This document shows, piece after piece, positions 52,334 to 60,459 of a DNA stretch of 64,000 bases; position 1 is the stretch's first letter; each line of letters opens with the position of its first letter. Position numbers and translations under genes: made by a program. This DNA is from M3007 sp031373665 (lineage in GTDB: Bacteria > Bacteroidota > Bacteroidia > Chitinophagales > Saprospiraceae), in assembly GCA_031373665.1 (NCBI GenBank), contig JANMMZ010000138.1, positions 1 to 64,000 of the forward strand. Reading direction: 5' to 3'. A model generated the notes under the pieces. That model did not search any database, was not told the origin of the DNA, and saw only the letters and a list, made by a program, of their open reading frames with translations.

Positions 52334-53527
52334 ATGTTTGAAACAGAAAAAGTACGCCAATTACTCCCCCAAATAAAAGCCTTCGTAACAGAAGAATTAT
52401 ACCCACTAGAAATCACGGAATACATCACCGGAAACTTTTCAAAAGTAGCCAAAATACTAGATCAAAAACGAGAATTGGTCAAAAAAGCAGGACTTTGGGG
52501 CTTACAACTTTCCGAACAACAAGGAGGGCTAGGGTTGACGCTTTGCGAATTTGGCCAAGTATCCGAAGCATTAGGTCATTCACCGTTTGGGCATTACACC
52601 TTCAACTGTCAAGCACCCGATATTGGCAATATGGAATTGATTCATAAATTTGCCTCTAACGACCTGAAAGACAAGTATTTAGAGCCATTGATGCGCGGAG
52701 AAATACGCTCTTGTTTTGCAATGACTGAGCCAGAATTTGCCGGCTCTAACCCAGTAAACATGGGCACTACAGCGGTCAGACAAGGCGATGAATACATCAT
52801 CAATGGACACAAATGGTTCACCACTGCTGCCGATGGGGCTGCTTTTGCAGTCGTGATGGCCGTGACCAATCCTGATGCTGCGCCCCACCATAGAGCCAGT
52901 CAAATCATAGTACCAACCGATACCAAGGGTTTCGAGATCGTACGAAATATTTCTATCATGGGAGAGGCTGGCGATCATTGGGGAAGCCATTCCGAGTTGC
53001 GTTTTCACGAGGTCAGGGTACCGGCTACCCACCTGATTGGAGCAGAAGGTAGTGGGTTTATATTGGCTCAAGAGCGGCTCGGCCCTGGGCGCATCCACCA
53101 CTGTATGCGATGGATGGGGGCTTGCAATCGTATTTTTGATATGATGTGTCGCCGTGCGGCCTCCCGCGACATGGGTGGCGGTGTCATGCTGGCTGATAAA
53201 CAAATAATACAAATCTGGTTGGCCGAGCAGCGCACGGCTATTGATGCAGCACGATTGATGGTACTGCATTGCGCAGCCGCCATTGATCGCCAAGGCGCGG
53301 CGGCTACGCGCAATCAAATCTCCCAAATAAAATTCCTCTGTGCCGATGTCTTGATGACCACAGTGGACAGAGCCATTCAAATACATGGAGCATTGGGTAT
53401 GACCGACGACCTAATCCTGAATTATTACTACCGCCACGAGCGGGCAGCCCGTATAGCCGATGGCCCCGATGAAGTGCATAAAACCGCTTTGGCTAAGAGC
53501 ATATTGAAGCCATATCGAATTACTTAA
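52334..53527 (+). CDS. acyl-CoA dehydrogenase (ACAD10/11-like)
   Basis: 397 residues from ATG 52334; a longer frame would overlap DUF2167. Typical features: FAMTEPEFAGSNPVNMGTTA (FAD/acyl binding), INGHKWFTTAADGA, ERLGPGRIHHCMRWMGAC, and the C-terminal QIHGALGMTDD. It oxidises an acyl-CoA to the 2-enoyl-CoA with an electron-transfer flavoprotein as acceptor. The GPGR-H-C variant resembles ACAD10/11-type enzymes that act on longer or hydroxylated acyl chains; the substrate is inferred. Confidence 0.9.
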   Translation: MFETEKVRQLLPQIKAFVTEELYPLEITEYITGNFSKVAKILDQKRELVKKAGLWGLQLSEQQGGLGLTLCEFGQVSEALGHSPFGHYTFNCQAPDIGNMELIHKFASNDLKDKYLEPLMRGEIRSCFAMTEPEFAGSNPVNMGTTAVRQGDEYIINGHKWFTTAADGAAFAVVMAVTNPDAAPHHRASQIIVPTDTKGFEIVRNISIMGEAGDHWGSHSELRFHEVRVPATHLIGAEGSGFILAQERLGPGRIHHCMRWMGACNRIFDMMCRRAASRDMGGGVMLADKQIIQIWLAEQRTAIDAARLMVLHCAAAIDRQGAAATRNQISQIKFLCADVLMTTVDRAIQIHGALGMTDDLILNYYYRHERAARIADGPDEVHKTALAKSILKPYRIT

Positions 53528-53558
53528 ATTATTTATTTTAATATATTAAACGCTGATT

Positions 53559-54404
53559 ATGAAATATTTATCACTATTTCTCGCTGTTGCCTTTTTGGCG
53601 TTGTCCTGCGGACAAAAGAATAGCCGCAGTTGCTGCCAAGCACCCAATGCTAGCGATGCTACTGCTGTTTTTGCATCATTGAGCGATGATGCTGCATTTA
53701 GAAATGCCCACCCAAGCCCTGAAACGATGAGTGACACCACATTTCAAGGTAAAATGGTAGCGTTCGATACCGAATCGGGCGAAAAAGGGAATGGTTATTT
53801 GGTGAGTGCCGCCCCTACCAACACCAAATATTTGTTGCTTTTCCATGAGTGGTGGGGACTCAATGATTACATTAAAAAAGAAGCCGATTTTTGGCGCAAT
53901 GAATTGGATATCAATGTATTGGCCATAGATCTTTACGATGGGAAAGTGACTAATGTCGCCGACGAAGCAGGTAAATTAATGCAAGCCAACGACCCGTTGC
54001 GAAGCGCAGCCATTATCGCTGGTGCGGAGAAATTTATTGGGCCATCTGCCGATTTTCGGACCATGGGTTGGTGTTTTGGTGGTGGTTGGTCGCTCCGTGC
54101 TGCCCTCCAATTGCAGGCACGTACCAAAGCCTGTGTCATCTATTATGGGATGCCTGAACAGGACATAGAAAAACTAAAAACCCTTCAATCCGATGTCCTA
54201 TTTATCCATCCAGACCAAGACAAATGGATTTCTAAAGAAGTCGTATCTGACTTTGAGGCAAACATGAAAAAGGCTGGAAAACGAACCTCTGTACACCATT
54301 ATGATACAGATCATGCCTTTGCCAATCCAAGCAGTCCTCGGTACAATGAACAAGCTGCGAAAGAGGCTCGTGCGGTGGTGAAGGGTTATTTGATGGGGAA
54401 GTGA
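53559..54404 (+). CDS. dienelactone-hydrolase-family lipoprotein
   Basis: 281 residues. Lipobox LALSCGQ gives a lipid anchor near Cys18. The alpha/beta hydrolase domain has LLLFHEWWGLNDYIKKEADF, the elbow GWCFGGGWS with nucleophile Cys about 172, an Asp in FIHPDQDKWIS, and His in YDTDHAFANPSSPRYNE. This Cys-His-Asp arrangement is that of dienelactone hydrolases; the lipid anchor points to a different, envelope-located substrate. Confidence 0.88.
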   Translation: MKYLSLFLAVAFLALSCGQKNSRSCCQAPNASDATAVFASLSDDAAFRNAHPSPETMSDTTFQGKMVAFDTESGEKGNGYLVSAAPTNTKYLLLFHEWWGLNDYIKKEADFWRNELDINVLAIDLYDGKVTNVADEAGKLMQANDPLRSAAIIAGAEKFIGPSADFRTMGWCFGGGWSLRAALQLQARTKACVIYYGMPEQDIEKLKTLQSDVLFIHPDQDKWISKEVVSDFEANMKKAGKRTSVHHYDTDHAFANPSSPRYNEQAAKEARAVVKGYLMGK

Positions 54405-54577
54405 GGTGTTGGATTCTAACACTAAAAAGCCTTGATTCCGAGCCACAGAGCATAATTTTCTAAGGTGAAATCACCCCCGTTTAGCACAAAAATACAATTC
54501 ACCTTGGAACATAAGTAGTTGTGCTTGTTTAATATTTTATATATAACTAATTAATTATCAATATTATATTAACATTC

Positions 54578-54680
54578 AAGTACCTAGCAGAAGAATACAG
54601 GGCGGATATGAATTTTTTCCCTGCTGAAATAAAGCCTATGCTTGATGAATACGCCACTGACAAAGGCGTAAAAATGGATA
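54578..54680 (+). pseudogene. short coding-like remnant
   Basis: About 32 codons read as ordinary protein (KYLAEEYRADMNFFPAEIKP, then MLDEYATDKGVK) without a start upstream, and then run into antisense of the SecB-like gene. Likely the 3' piece or scar of a displaced gene at the edge of the defence island. The preceding AT-rich 54405-54577 holds nothing recognisable. Confidence 0.3.
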
Positions 54681-54681
54681 A

Positions 54682-55104
54682 TTATTCTATCCTAATATTT
54701 CTTTGCAATTCATCAGCTAATGAACTTAGATTCATAGCAGGCAATAAGACGACACCAACACCTGATTGCGCTGTTAATGTGCCAATATAAGCCCTAATAT
54801 ATGGGAATACAATTGCAGGAGCATTTTGGGTAAGGAATTTATTGTCAGGCGATAACTCCTGACTTGTATCGCTATCAAAATCAAAGAAAGAGTTGCTTTT
54901 TATGGTTGCTTCAAAGAGGCCACTTTTTGATTTTATATAAACATCCAACAGCAATTCAAATTGATTTAAACTCTGATAAATTATTCCTGTAGGTATAATT
55001 TTGATCTCCATCTGTATTTCTGCCTCATTACCATTGAATAAAATATGGCTTTCCCTAATATGGAATCCCGTAAATCGGAATGTTGAATTTTGTAATTTGC
55101 TCAT
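54682..55104 (-). CDS. SecB-like chaperone of a toxin-antitoxin-chaperone module
   Basis: 140 residues. The C-terminal half has the SecB signature NAPAIVFPYIRAYIGTLTAQ followed by VVLLPAMNL (about 94-126), and the N-terminal half is beta-rich as in SecB. Housekeeping SecB is usually absent from Bacteroidota, and small SecB-like proteins beside two tiny genes typically fold or protect a chaperone-addicted antitoxin. The start overlaps the antitoxin stop by 4 nt (55101-55104). Family assignment is good; the role comes from context. Confidence 0.78.
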   Translation of the reverse strand: MSKLQNSTFRFTGFHIRESHILFNGNEAEIQMEIKIIPTGIIYQSLNQFELLLDVYIKSKSGLFEATIKSNSFFDFDSDTSQELSPDNKFLTQNAPAIVFPYIRAYIGTLTAQSGVGVVLLPAMNLSSLADELQRNIRIE

Positions 55105-55349
55105 GCTGCCATTGAAAGTTGATGACCTGATATAGTATCGGCAAAACTTGCTTCCATTGACTGAGTTTCAGAAATAACAACCATAGATGCGCGTTGAAAT
55201 GCAGGAGTATGTTTAAAAGAGGCCATGAAGTCCCATACTGAAACACCAGTATCAGAGCTATTTGCCACGGCATCCCAATCTTTCATTTGTTGCTCAAGTG
55301 TGGTACTTGACAGGTATTCGCGCAATTTTTCAAGCATTGGAGTATTCAT
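55101..55349 (-). CDS. candidate antitoxin of the toxin-antitoxin-chaperone module
   Basis: 82 residues from ATG 55349 (1 nt after the toxin stop). It is helical at the N terminus (MLEKLREYLSSTTLEQQMKD) with a less ordered C terminus (ETQSMEASFADTISGHQLSM) that could be the chaperone-addiction tail. No DNA-binding motif recognised. Its size and its place between the ART-like gene and the SecB-like gene make it the antitoxin candidate. Confidence 0.6.
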   Translation of the reverse strand: MNTPMLEKLREYLSSTTLEQQMKDWDAVANSSDTGVSVWDFMASFKHTPAFQRASMVVISETQSMEASFADTISGHQLSMAA

Positions 55350-55350
55350 A

Positions 55351-55881
55351 TTAGCAATATTTGTCAGGATATACAATTTTAAAATCACGCAAAAGTACAG
55401 ATGTTTTTTCTAATAAACAAATTTGTACCCGTTGACGGAGTCTCATTTTTTCTTGCTTTGCTGAGTTGAATTTCAGAAAATAAGTATCCTTGTTTTCATC
55501 AGCAGCCCTTATTGCCTTGTATTGAAGTATATTTCTCTCTTTCAAAAAGGTGATTACTTTACCTACTGTGGTATTATCATGATTTTTAATTATATTTGCC
55601 TCCACCATCATATCCACAGCGGCTTCAAACTCTTCTTGATGAGCGATGATGCCATCTAAATTCCAAAGCAGGGTAGGGTCATCTGCAATTTCCCCGCTAC
55701 ATATAACATAACCACGACGTGAAAAGTTTCGCCCCCAGTCATGCGCTAATTGAATGCGCGTATCCCAAAAATAATAACCATGCCCCAGCCAAGCATCGGG
55801 TCGAGTACACTTGAATGGCCCTTCCGTCTCGATGATGTCAGGGTTATTGCGGTCTTCAACGGTATAGTATCCTATAATCAT
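55351..55881 (-). CDS. candidate ADP-ribosyltransferase-like toxin
   Basis: 176 residues. The N-terminal region reads like a compact ART fold of the DUF3990 style: CTRPDAWLGHGYYFWDTRIQ, with G33-H-G-Y-Y-F, then A46 and W49, as in G-x-G-F-Y motifs of ART toxins. The rest is helical and basic. The gene begins 6 nt after the Res stop and is followed by the antitoxin and SecB-like genes, the order of CmdTAC-like systems, in which an ART toxin modifies mRNA during phage infection. The ART assignment is motif-based and tentative. Confidence 0.55.
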   Translation of the reverse strand: MIIGYYTVEDRNNPDIIETEGPFKCTRPDAWLGHGYYFWDTRIQLAHDWGRNFSRRGYVICSGEIADDPTLLWNLDGIIAHQEEFEAAVDMMVEANIIKNHDNTTVGKVITFLKERNILQYKAIRAADENKDTYFLKFNSAKQEKMRLRQRVQICLLEKTSVLLRDFKIVYPDKYC

Positions 55882-55887
55882 AAATGT

Positions 55888-58596
55888 TTAAGCCTTTTTT
55901 TGGAATGCACTGATAAAATAATGAATATCCCTCCCCAACACGATTTCTTGGTGTGGGATCAATAGATACCCCCAGGCTTTACCGCCATTTTGCAGGTTAT
56001 AGGCCGTCGCCTGATCTATGTACCTAAGGGCGGCTTTTGTTTTCAATTTTACGTCTTCCGCATCCACTTCTGCCGATGATTTTGGTTCTGCTATCCAAAT
56101 CCGATCTGCTGTTTCTACCAGAAAGTCGGGTACATACTGGCTGCCCTCTCTGTTCCAGTACAGGGACAATTGTGTTTTGGCAGGCCGCATCCACTTCAAT
56201 ACCTTGTCTTTGTCTTGCTCTAAAATAATAGCGAAATCGCGCTCTGCCTTTGATTGAAACTTGTATTCGAGGTGACAGGCCCGCGTAAACCCCTGAAACA
56301 AATACTTGGGAATATCGCTGACCGGGCGAATATCATCGGTGAGCAACTTGCGCCCATAGTTTTTGAACAAAGAAAAATTCCACGCCTCGATGCGCATGAA
56401 CGGATAGACCGCCGCATTTTCAAACACCAATTCCTCCACCTCAAAATGTTGCATCATTTGCTCATAAATGCGCTTGCCAATGGGTTGCCGAAAGTCAAAT
56501 ACCGTTGTCCTGATTTTTTCTGTGCCCACGCCATTGTCCAATAATGCCTGTACTGCCTGAATGGCCAATTTGTAGAGCAAATCGCCTATGGCTTCATGGT
56601 CAATTTCGGGGTAATTGAGCAACTCCGCCATGATGGTTTTCTCCGGTGCTGGATAGTGCTGGTTGCGCACCACTTTCACGGTATCCGACTGGGTCAGTTC
56701 TAATATCTGAACCCGTTGTATCTCCATTTCAAGAGCCTGATAGCGAAATTCTGTTGGGTCAAGGTCAAAATCATTAAAAATGGGGCGGCTCTCTTTGGGG
56801 CGCACTACTATGCGCGGAATCTCGATGATATTGGCTTTCAAGTCTTTTACGATGGTCTCGTACCGTGCTTGTACATCTTCCATGACCATGCTGCTGAATA
56901 CATTCAACTGGCCTTTGTTCAGGGCTGTTTCCAATAGGTACATGGCCTTTTCTTTTACTTCGGGCTTGAGCAAATCATCATATTGCATGACACTTACTTC
57001 CTTGTTCAGCGTGGGCAATAGGTTGACCAATAACTGGTCGCCCTCGCATACGGCAAGGGCGTGTTGCCGTTCCTGTTCGTCTTTGATGGCGGTGGCGACT
57101 CCTCGTTTCTGTTCTATTCGGGCATCCGTCACCGTTTTTGATTGCACCAATTCCGTTTGCTGCCCAAATGCCGCGTCGTCCAATTCCACCATCCGCATTT
57201 TGCGGAACAAACTGCCCTCGCTGCGCGCCGCTTCGATGATTTTTTGAAAATTATCGTGCGCCACCACCGTCAGCATATCTACTTTTTCCACGCCCGTGCG
57301 CTCACCGCCAAAGGGCAAGCGCAATCCGCGCCCAATGGTTTGCTCGATCAATACTGCCGCATTGCTGGCCCGGAGCGGCACGATGGTGTATAGGTTGGTG
57401 ACATCCCAGCCTTCTTTGAGCATACTGACATGTATGACGACCTCTATTTGGTTGTCTGCCGATTCGAGGGTCAAAAACTGCTGCTCTATGGCTTCGTCGC
57501 TTTTGTTGCTACTGTCTATGCGCAGCACTTTTTCGCGGTAGCGGCCTTCGTAAAAATCGTTGGAACGGCAGTACTGTTCCACCTGCTCGGCATGTGCCAT
57601 GGTTTGGCAGGCCACGAGCATAAATGGTTTTACCTCGCGCTGTCCGGTCTCGCGGGCGTACAAGAGCAGGGCTTGTTTGGTGTCTTCATGGAGGCTGATC
57701 CCGTCTTCGAGTTTGAGGCGGTCTATTTCTTCTTGAGCCAAGTGGTCAAAATTGTAGTTGCGTCGCGTGGCTACTGCAGGTATTTTGATGTATTTGCCGT
57801 CTTCTAAGGCGCGTCCCAAGGTATATTCATATACTATATTTTTAAAAATATTACCTTTCTCGTCTATCGGCGTGGCGGTGAGTTCGAGACCCAGCACGGG
57901 GCGCAACTCCTCAATGGCGTTTTTGCTGGCATCGGCGTGATAGCGGTGCGCTTCGTCCATCAGGATGACCAGATCGTCCAACTGACTCAGGTATTCCCAA
58001 TACGACTGGCCAAGGTATTCCGAAATGCGCTTGAGGCGCGGGGCCATGCTTTTGCCGTCTTTTTTGCTGGTCTTGGTATCGGAGTTGAATTTGGCGATGT
58101 TGAACACATTGATCCGCACTTCGTTTTGTCGAAACAAACCGCCCTGCTGTGCATAGTTGTCGCCCGTGATCACTACCGGCCGATGGGTCACAAACTCGCT
58201 GATGCCCTGAAACACGTACTTCGGATGTCCTGTATCGCCAAAATCTTGGATGAGTTTGTTGTAAATGGTGAGGTTGGGCGCCAGGATGAAAAAATTGCGA
58301 ATGCCTTGTGTGCGGTACAAATAGGTGATAAATGCTCCCATAAGCCGTGTTTTGCCCACGCCAGTGGCGATATTGAAAGCAAGACTGGGGAAACCGCGCC
58401 CAAACTCCTTGAACGTTGGTGCTATTTGCCGCACTTGCGCGGCGGCGGCGGCCAATTGTTCGGCAGCCGTGTCGGTGTCTAATTTTTGGAGAGGCAGGGC
58501 TTGGGCTGCTATCAGTTGGTGCAGCAATTCGAGGCTCTCGCGCAGGGGCGCACGAAGGCTGAGGCGGTTGCTTATTTCGGTGGCGATTAAGGACAT
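55888..58596 (-). CDS. type III-like restriction enzyme Res subunit (helicase-nuclease)
   Basis: 902 residues. Superfamily 2 helicase motifs: Walker A ATGVGKT (77-83), DEAH box MDEAHRYH (214-217), and the late IGRGLRLPF. The C-terminal nuclease has PD-(D/E)xK residues D824 in VPDFLVE and E837/K839 in IAEPKSS. It should translocate on or switch along DNA and cut when partnered with Mod. It lies 61 bp after the Mod gene and 6 nt before the toxin candidate. Confidence 0.92.
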   Translation of the reverse strand: MSLIATEISNRLSLRAPLRESLELLHQLIAAQALPLQKLDTDTAAEQLAAAAAQVRQIAPTFKEFGRGFPSLAFNIATGVGKTRLMGAFITYLYRTQGIRNFFILAPNLTIYNKLIQDFGDTGHPKYVFQGISEFVTHRPVVITGDNYAQQGGLFRQNEVRINVFNIAKFNSDTKTSKKDGKSMAPRLKRISEYLGQSYWEYLSQLDDLVILMDEAHRYHADASKNAIEELRPVLGLELTATPIDEKGNIFKNIVYEYTLGRALEDGKYIKIPAVATRRNYNFDHLAQEEIDRLKLEDGISLHEDTKQALLLYARETGQREVKPFMLVACQTMAHAEQVEQYCRSNDFYEGRYREKVLRIDSSNKSDEAIEQQFLTLESADNQIEVVIHVSMLKEGWDVTNLYTIVPLRASNAAVLIEQTIGRGLRLPFGGERTGVEKVDMLTVVAHDNFQKIIEAARSEGSLFRKMRMVELDDAAFGQQTELVQSKTVTDARIEQKRGVATAIKDEQERQHALAVCEGDQLLVNLLPTLNKEVSVMQYDDLLKPEVKEKAMYLLETALNKGQLNVFSSMVMEDVQARYETIVKDLKANIIEIPRIVVRPKESRPIFNDFDLDPTEFRYQALEMEIQRVQILELTQSDTVKVVRNQHYPAPEKTIMAELLNYPEIDHEAIGDLLYKLAIQAVQALLDNGVGTEKIRTTVFDFRQPIGKRIYEQMMQHFEVEELVFENAAVYPFMRIEAWNFSLFKNYGRKLLTDDIRPVSDIPKYLFQGFTRACHLEYKFQSKAERDFAIILEQDKDKVLKWMRPAKTQLSLYWNREGSQYVPDFLVETADRIWIAEPKSSAEVDAEDVKLKTKAALRYIDQATAYNLQNGGKAWGYLLIPHQEIVLGRDIHYFISAFQKKA

Positions 58597-58657
58597 TATG
58601 CTATATGCTTAAAAAAACATGTATATTTTATGTATGTATTTGGAGGGAAAGGGGGGG

Positions 58658-60322
58658 TTAGAACAAACTCCCTTGTTGAAACTCTGGGCCGCGCTTTTTG
58701 GGCGGCAGGGGTGGGCCTGATGCCAATGGCCACTCCTCTGGCACTTCTTCCGATTGTCCTGGCTCTCCGGGCTGCGGTACGATGTGCAAAGAATAATCAT
58801 CACGGCCAAACTCGCACCGATCCAAGAGCATGGACGGTATTTTTTTGAGCGTGATGTCGGGATAGGCCGTGCGGCAGGCCGCATCAAAACTTTTGCAACA
58901 GATGAGCAACGTATCGCCCGCCTGCATTTCGTCGTGGATGCTGTCCAAGAGTGCCCGCGTGACGTGTTGGGTGGTGGTGAGCAGGTAATCACGCCCGCTG
59001 CCCTGCCCTTGTTTCCACCAGTAGTCGGGGTCGGGCCGGTAGCGGTAGCCTTCGTGCTTGCAGAGGGCGGCGGCCAGCATTTGGGCATCGTAGTCGGGGT
59101 TGATGACGAGTTGGCCAAACCGGTCTTCGCGCAAGAGGGTGGGGGCGAGCGCGAAGGTGCGGAACCCGCCGCCGCCCGCCCAGCCGACAGCCTTGGTGAT
59201 GCCGCCAGGGTCTTGGCCGCGCACTACTTTTTGGAGGCGGGGCAGGCAGTGGGTGTAGGCGTGCTGCCCGAGCTCGATGCCGATCCAGCGGCGGCCCATT
59301 TTGTGGGCCACGGCAGCGGTGGTGCCAGAACCGAGGAAGGAATCGAGCACGAGGTCGTTGGGGGAGGTGGCCAAGGTAAAAATGCGCTCGATGAGGCGTT
59401 CGGGTTTGGGGGTGGAGAAGACATTTTCTACCCCAAATAAAGCGATTATTTCTTTCTTTGCCTCCTGAGTGTGACCAACTTCACTATGCGTCCACCATGA
59501 CCAAGCAACTTGCCCATCCTGCTCAGATAGAAAAGTTTTACGACGTGGTACTCCATTGCCCTCTTTACCGAACCAAATTCTATTATCCTCTTTTAAACTC
59601 AAAAAAACCTGCTCAATGTTTTTCCAGCATGAACCTTTAGGTGGATAAAACTCTTTTCCACTTGGAGATAAAATTTTATACATTTGATTGGGGCGAAAAC
59701 CTTGCGCTGAATAGTCTGATGAAACCCAAACACCTCTTGGGTCATTATCAGAGTTTTTGTATTTTGAAATTTGGTCATCTGTTTTTGGCAATTTATTAAG
59801 TACTTGACTAAATCGTTCAATACTTTTGGAAAACACAAGAATATGATCATGTCCAGCTCCTATTGTGGCCCTAAAATCGGCGGAAGTTCTTTTTTGCCAC
59901 ACCACATTTGCCACAAAATTTCCCCTCCCAAAAATCTCATCGCACAACACCTTCAAATAGTGGCATTCATTATCGTCAATAGAAATCCAGATAGAGCCGT
60001 CGTCGGAGAGTAGGTTTCGGAGTATTCGGAGCCGGTCGCGGATGAGGGATAGCCATAGGGAATGCTCGAGGCCGTCATCGTAGTGTTCAAAGGCCGAACC
60101 CGTGTTATAAGGCGGATCAATATAAATGCACTTCACCTTTCCGGCGTATTGTTGTTCGAGGGCTTTGAGCGCGAGCAGGTTATCGCCGTGTATGAGCATG
60201 CCCTGCCATTGGCCATCGGGGCCGGGGTGTCCGCATCGGTGCTCGGGTTGTTCGAGCAAGATGCGGGGTTCGAGTTGAGGCTCTGTGTTTTTGCCGATCC
60301 AGATAAGTTCGAGGCGTTGCAT
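58658..60322 (-). CDS. type III-like DNA methyltransferase Mod
   Basis: 554 residues. The catalytic DPPY (69-72) precedes the SAM motif FLGSGTT (329-335), the beta-class order of type III Mod enzymes. The stretch between, about residues 145-300, is the target-recognition region. Its DNA (about 59430-59890) is visibly richer in A/T than the strongly GC-rich parts on either side, which suggests exchange of the specificity domain. The C-terminal end is Pro/Lys-rich. It would methylate adenine for the Res partner. Confidence 0.9.
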   Translation of the reverse strand: MQRLELIWIGKNTEPQLEPRILLEQPEHRCGHPGPDGQWQGMLIHGDNLLALKALEQQYAGKVKCIYIDPPYNTGSAFEHYDDGLEHSLWLSLIRDRLRILRNLLSDDGSIWISIDDNECHYLKVLCDEIFGRGNFVANVVWQKRTSADFRATIGAGHDHILVFSKSIERFSQVLNKLPKTDDQISKYKNSDNDPRGVWVSSDYSAQGFRPNQMYKILSPSGKEFYPPKGSCWKNIEQVFLSLKEDNRIWFGKEGNGVPRRKTFLSEQDGQVAWSWWTHSEVGHTQEAKKEIIALFGVENVFSTPKPERLIERIFTLATSPNDLVLDSFLGSGTTAAVAHKMGRRWIGIELGQHAYTHCLPRLQKVVRGQDPGGITKAVGWAGGGGFRTFALAPTLLREDRFGQLVINPDYDAQMLAAALCKHEGYRYRPDPDYWWKQGQGSGRDYLLTTTQHVTRALLDSIHDEMQAGDTLLICCKSFDAACRTAYPDITLKKIPSMLLDRCEFGRDDYSLHIVPQPGEPGQSEEVPEEWPLASGPPLPPKKRGPEFQQGSLF

Positions 60323-60412
60323 AGTCTTTTTTTTTAATTAAAACAAAAAAATGTATTTTTTAGTTAAAATTGTTTATTTTTTATAAAGTATTGATTATCA
60401 AAAAATTATGTT

Positions 60413-60452
60413 CTCTTAAATACTCTTAAACGCTCTTAAATACTCTTAAATA
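60413..60452. repeat. four tandem 10-bp repeats upstream of mod
   Basis: CTCTTAAATA is repeated four times (second copy ends CG) at exactly one helical turn. It lies in the AT-rich gap between the AlbA_2 gene stop and the mod start, about 90-130 bp upstream of mod. Confidence 0.85.
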
Positions 60453-60459
60453 CTTTTTG

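Noticed and set aside
54608..54790. intact 60-codon gene on the plus strand
   Set aside because: Its second half is antisense to the SecB-like gene; only the first part looks like coding sequence, so it is listed as a remnant.
57937..58482. plus-strand open frame inside the Res gene
   Set aside because: Antisense shadow of conserved helicase motifs.
58754..59440. plus-strand open frame inside the Mod gene
   Set aside because: Caused by high GC on the opposite strand; no family features.
60413..60452. short CRISPR array
   Set aside because: The 10-bp repeats are contiguous, with no spacers between copies.
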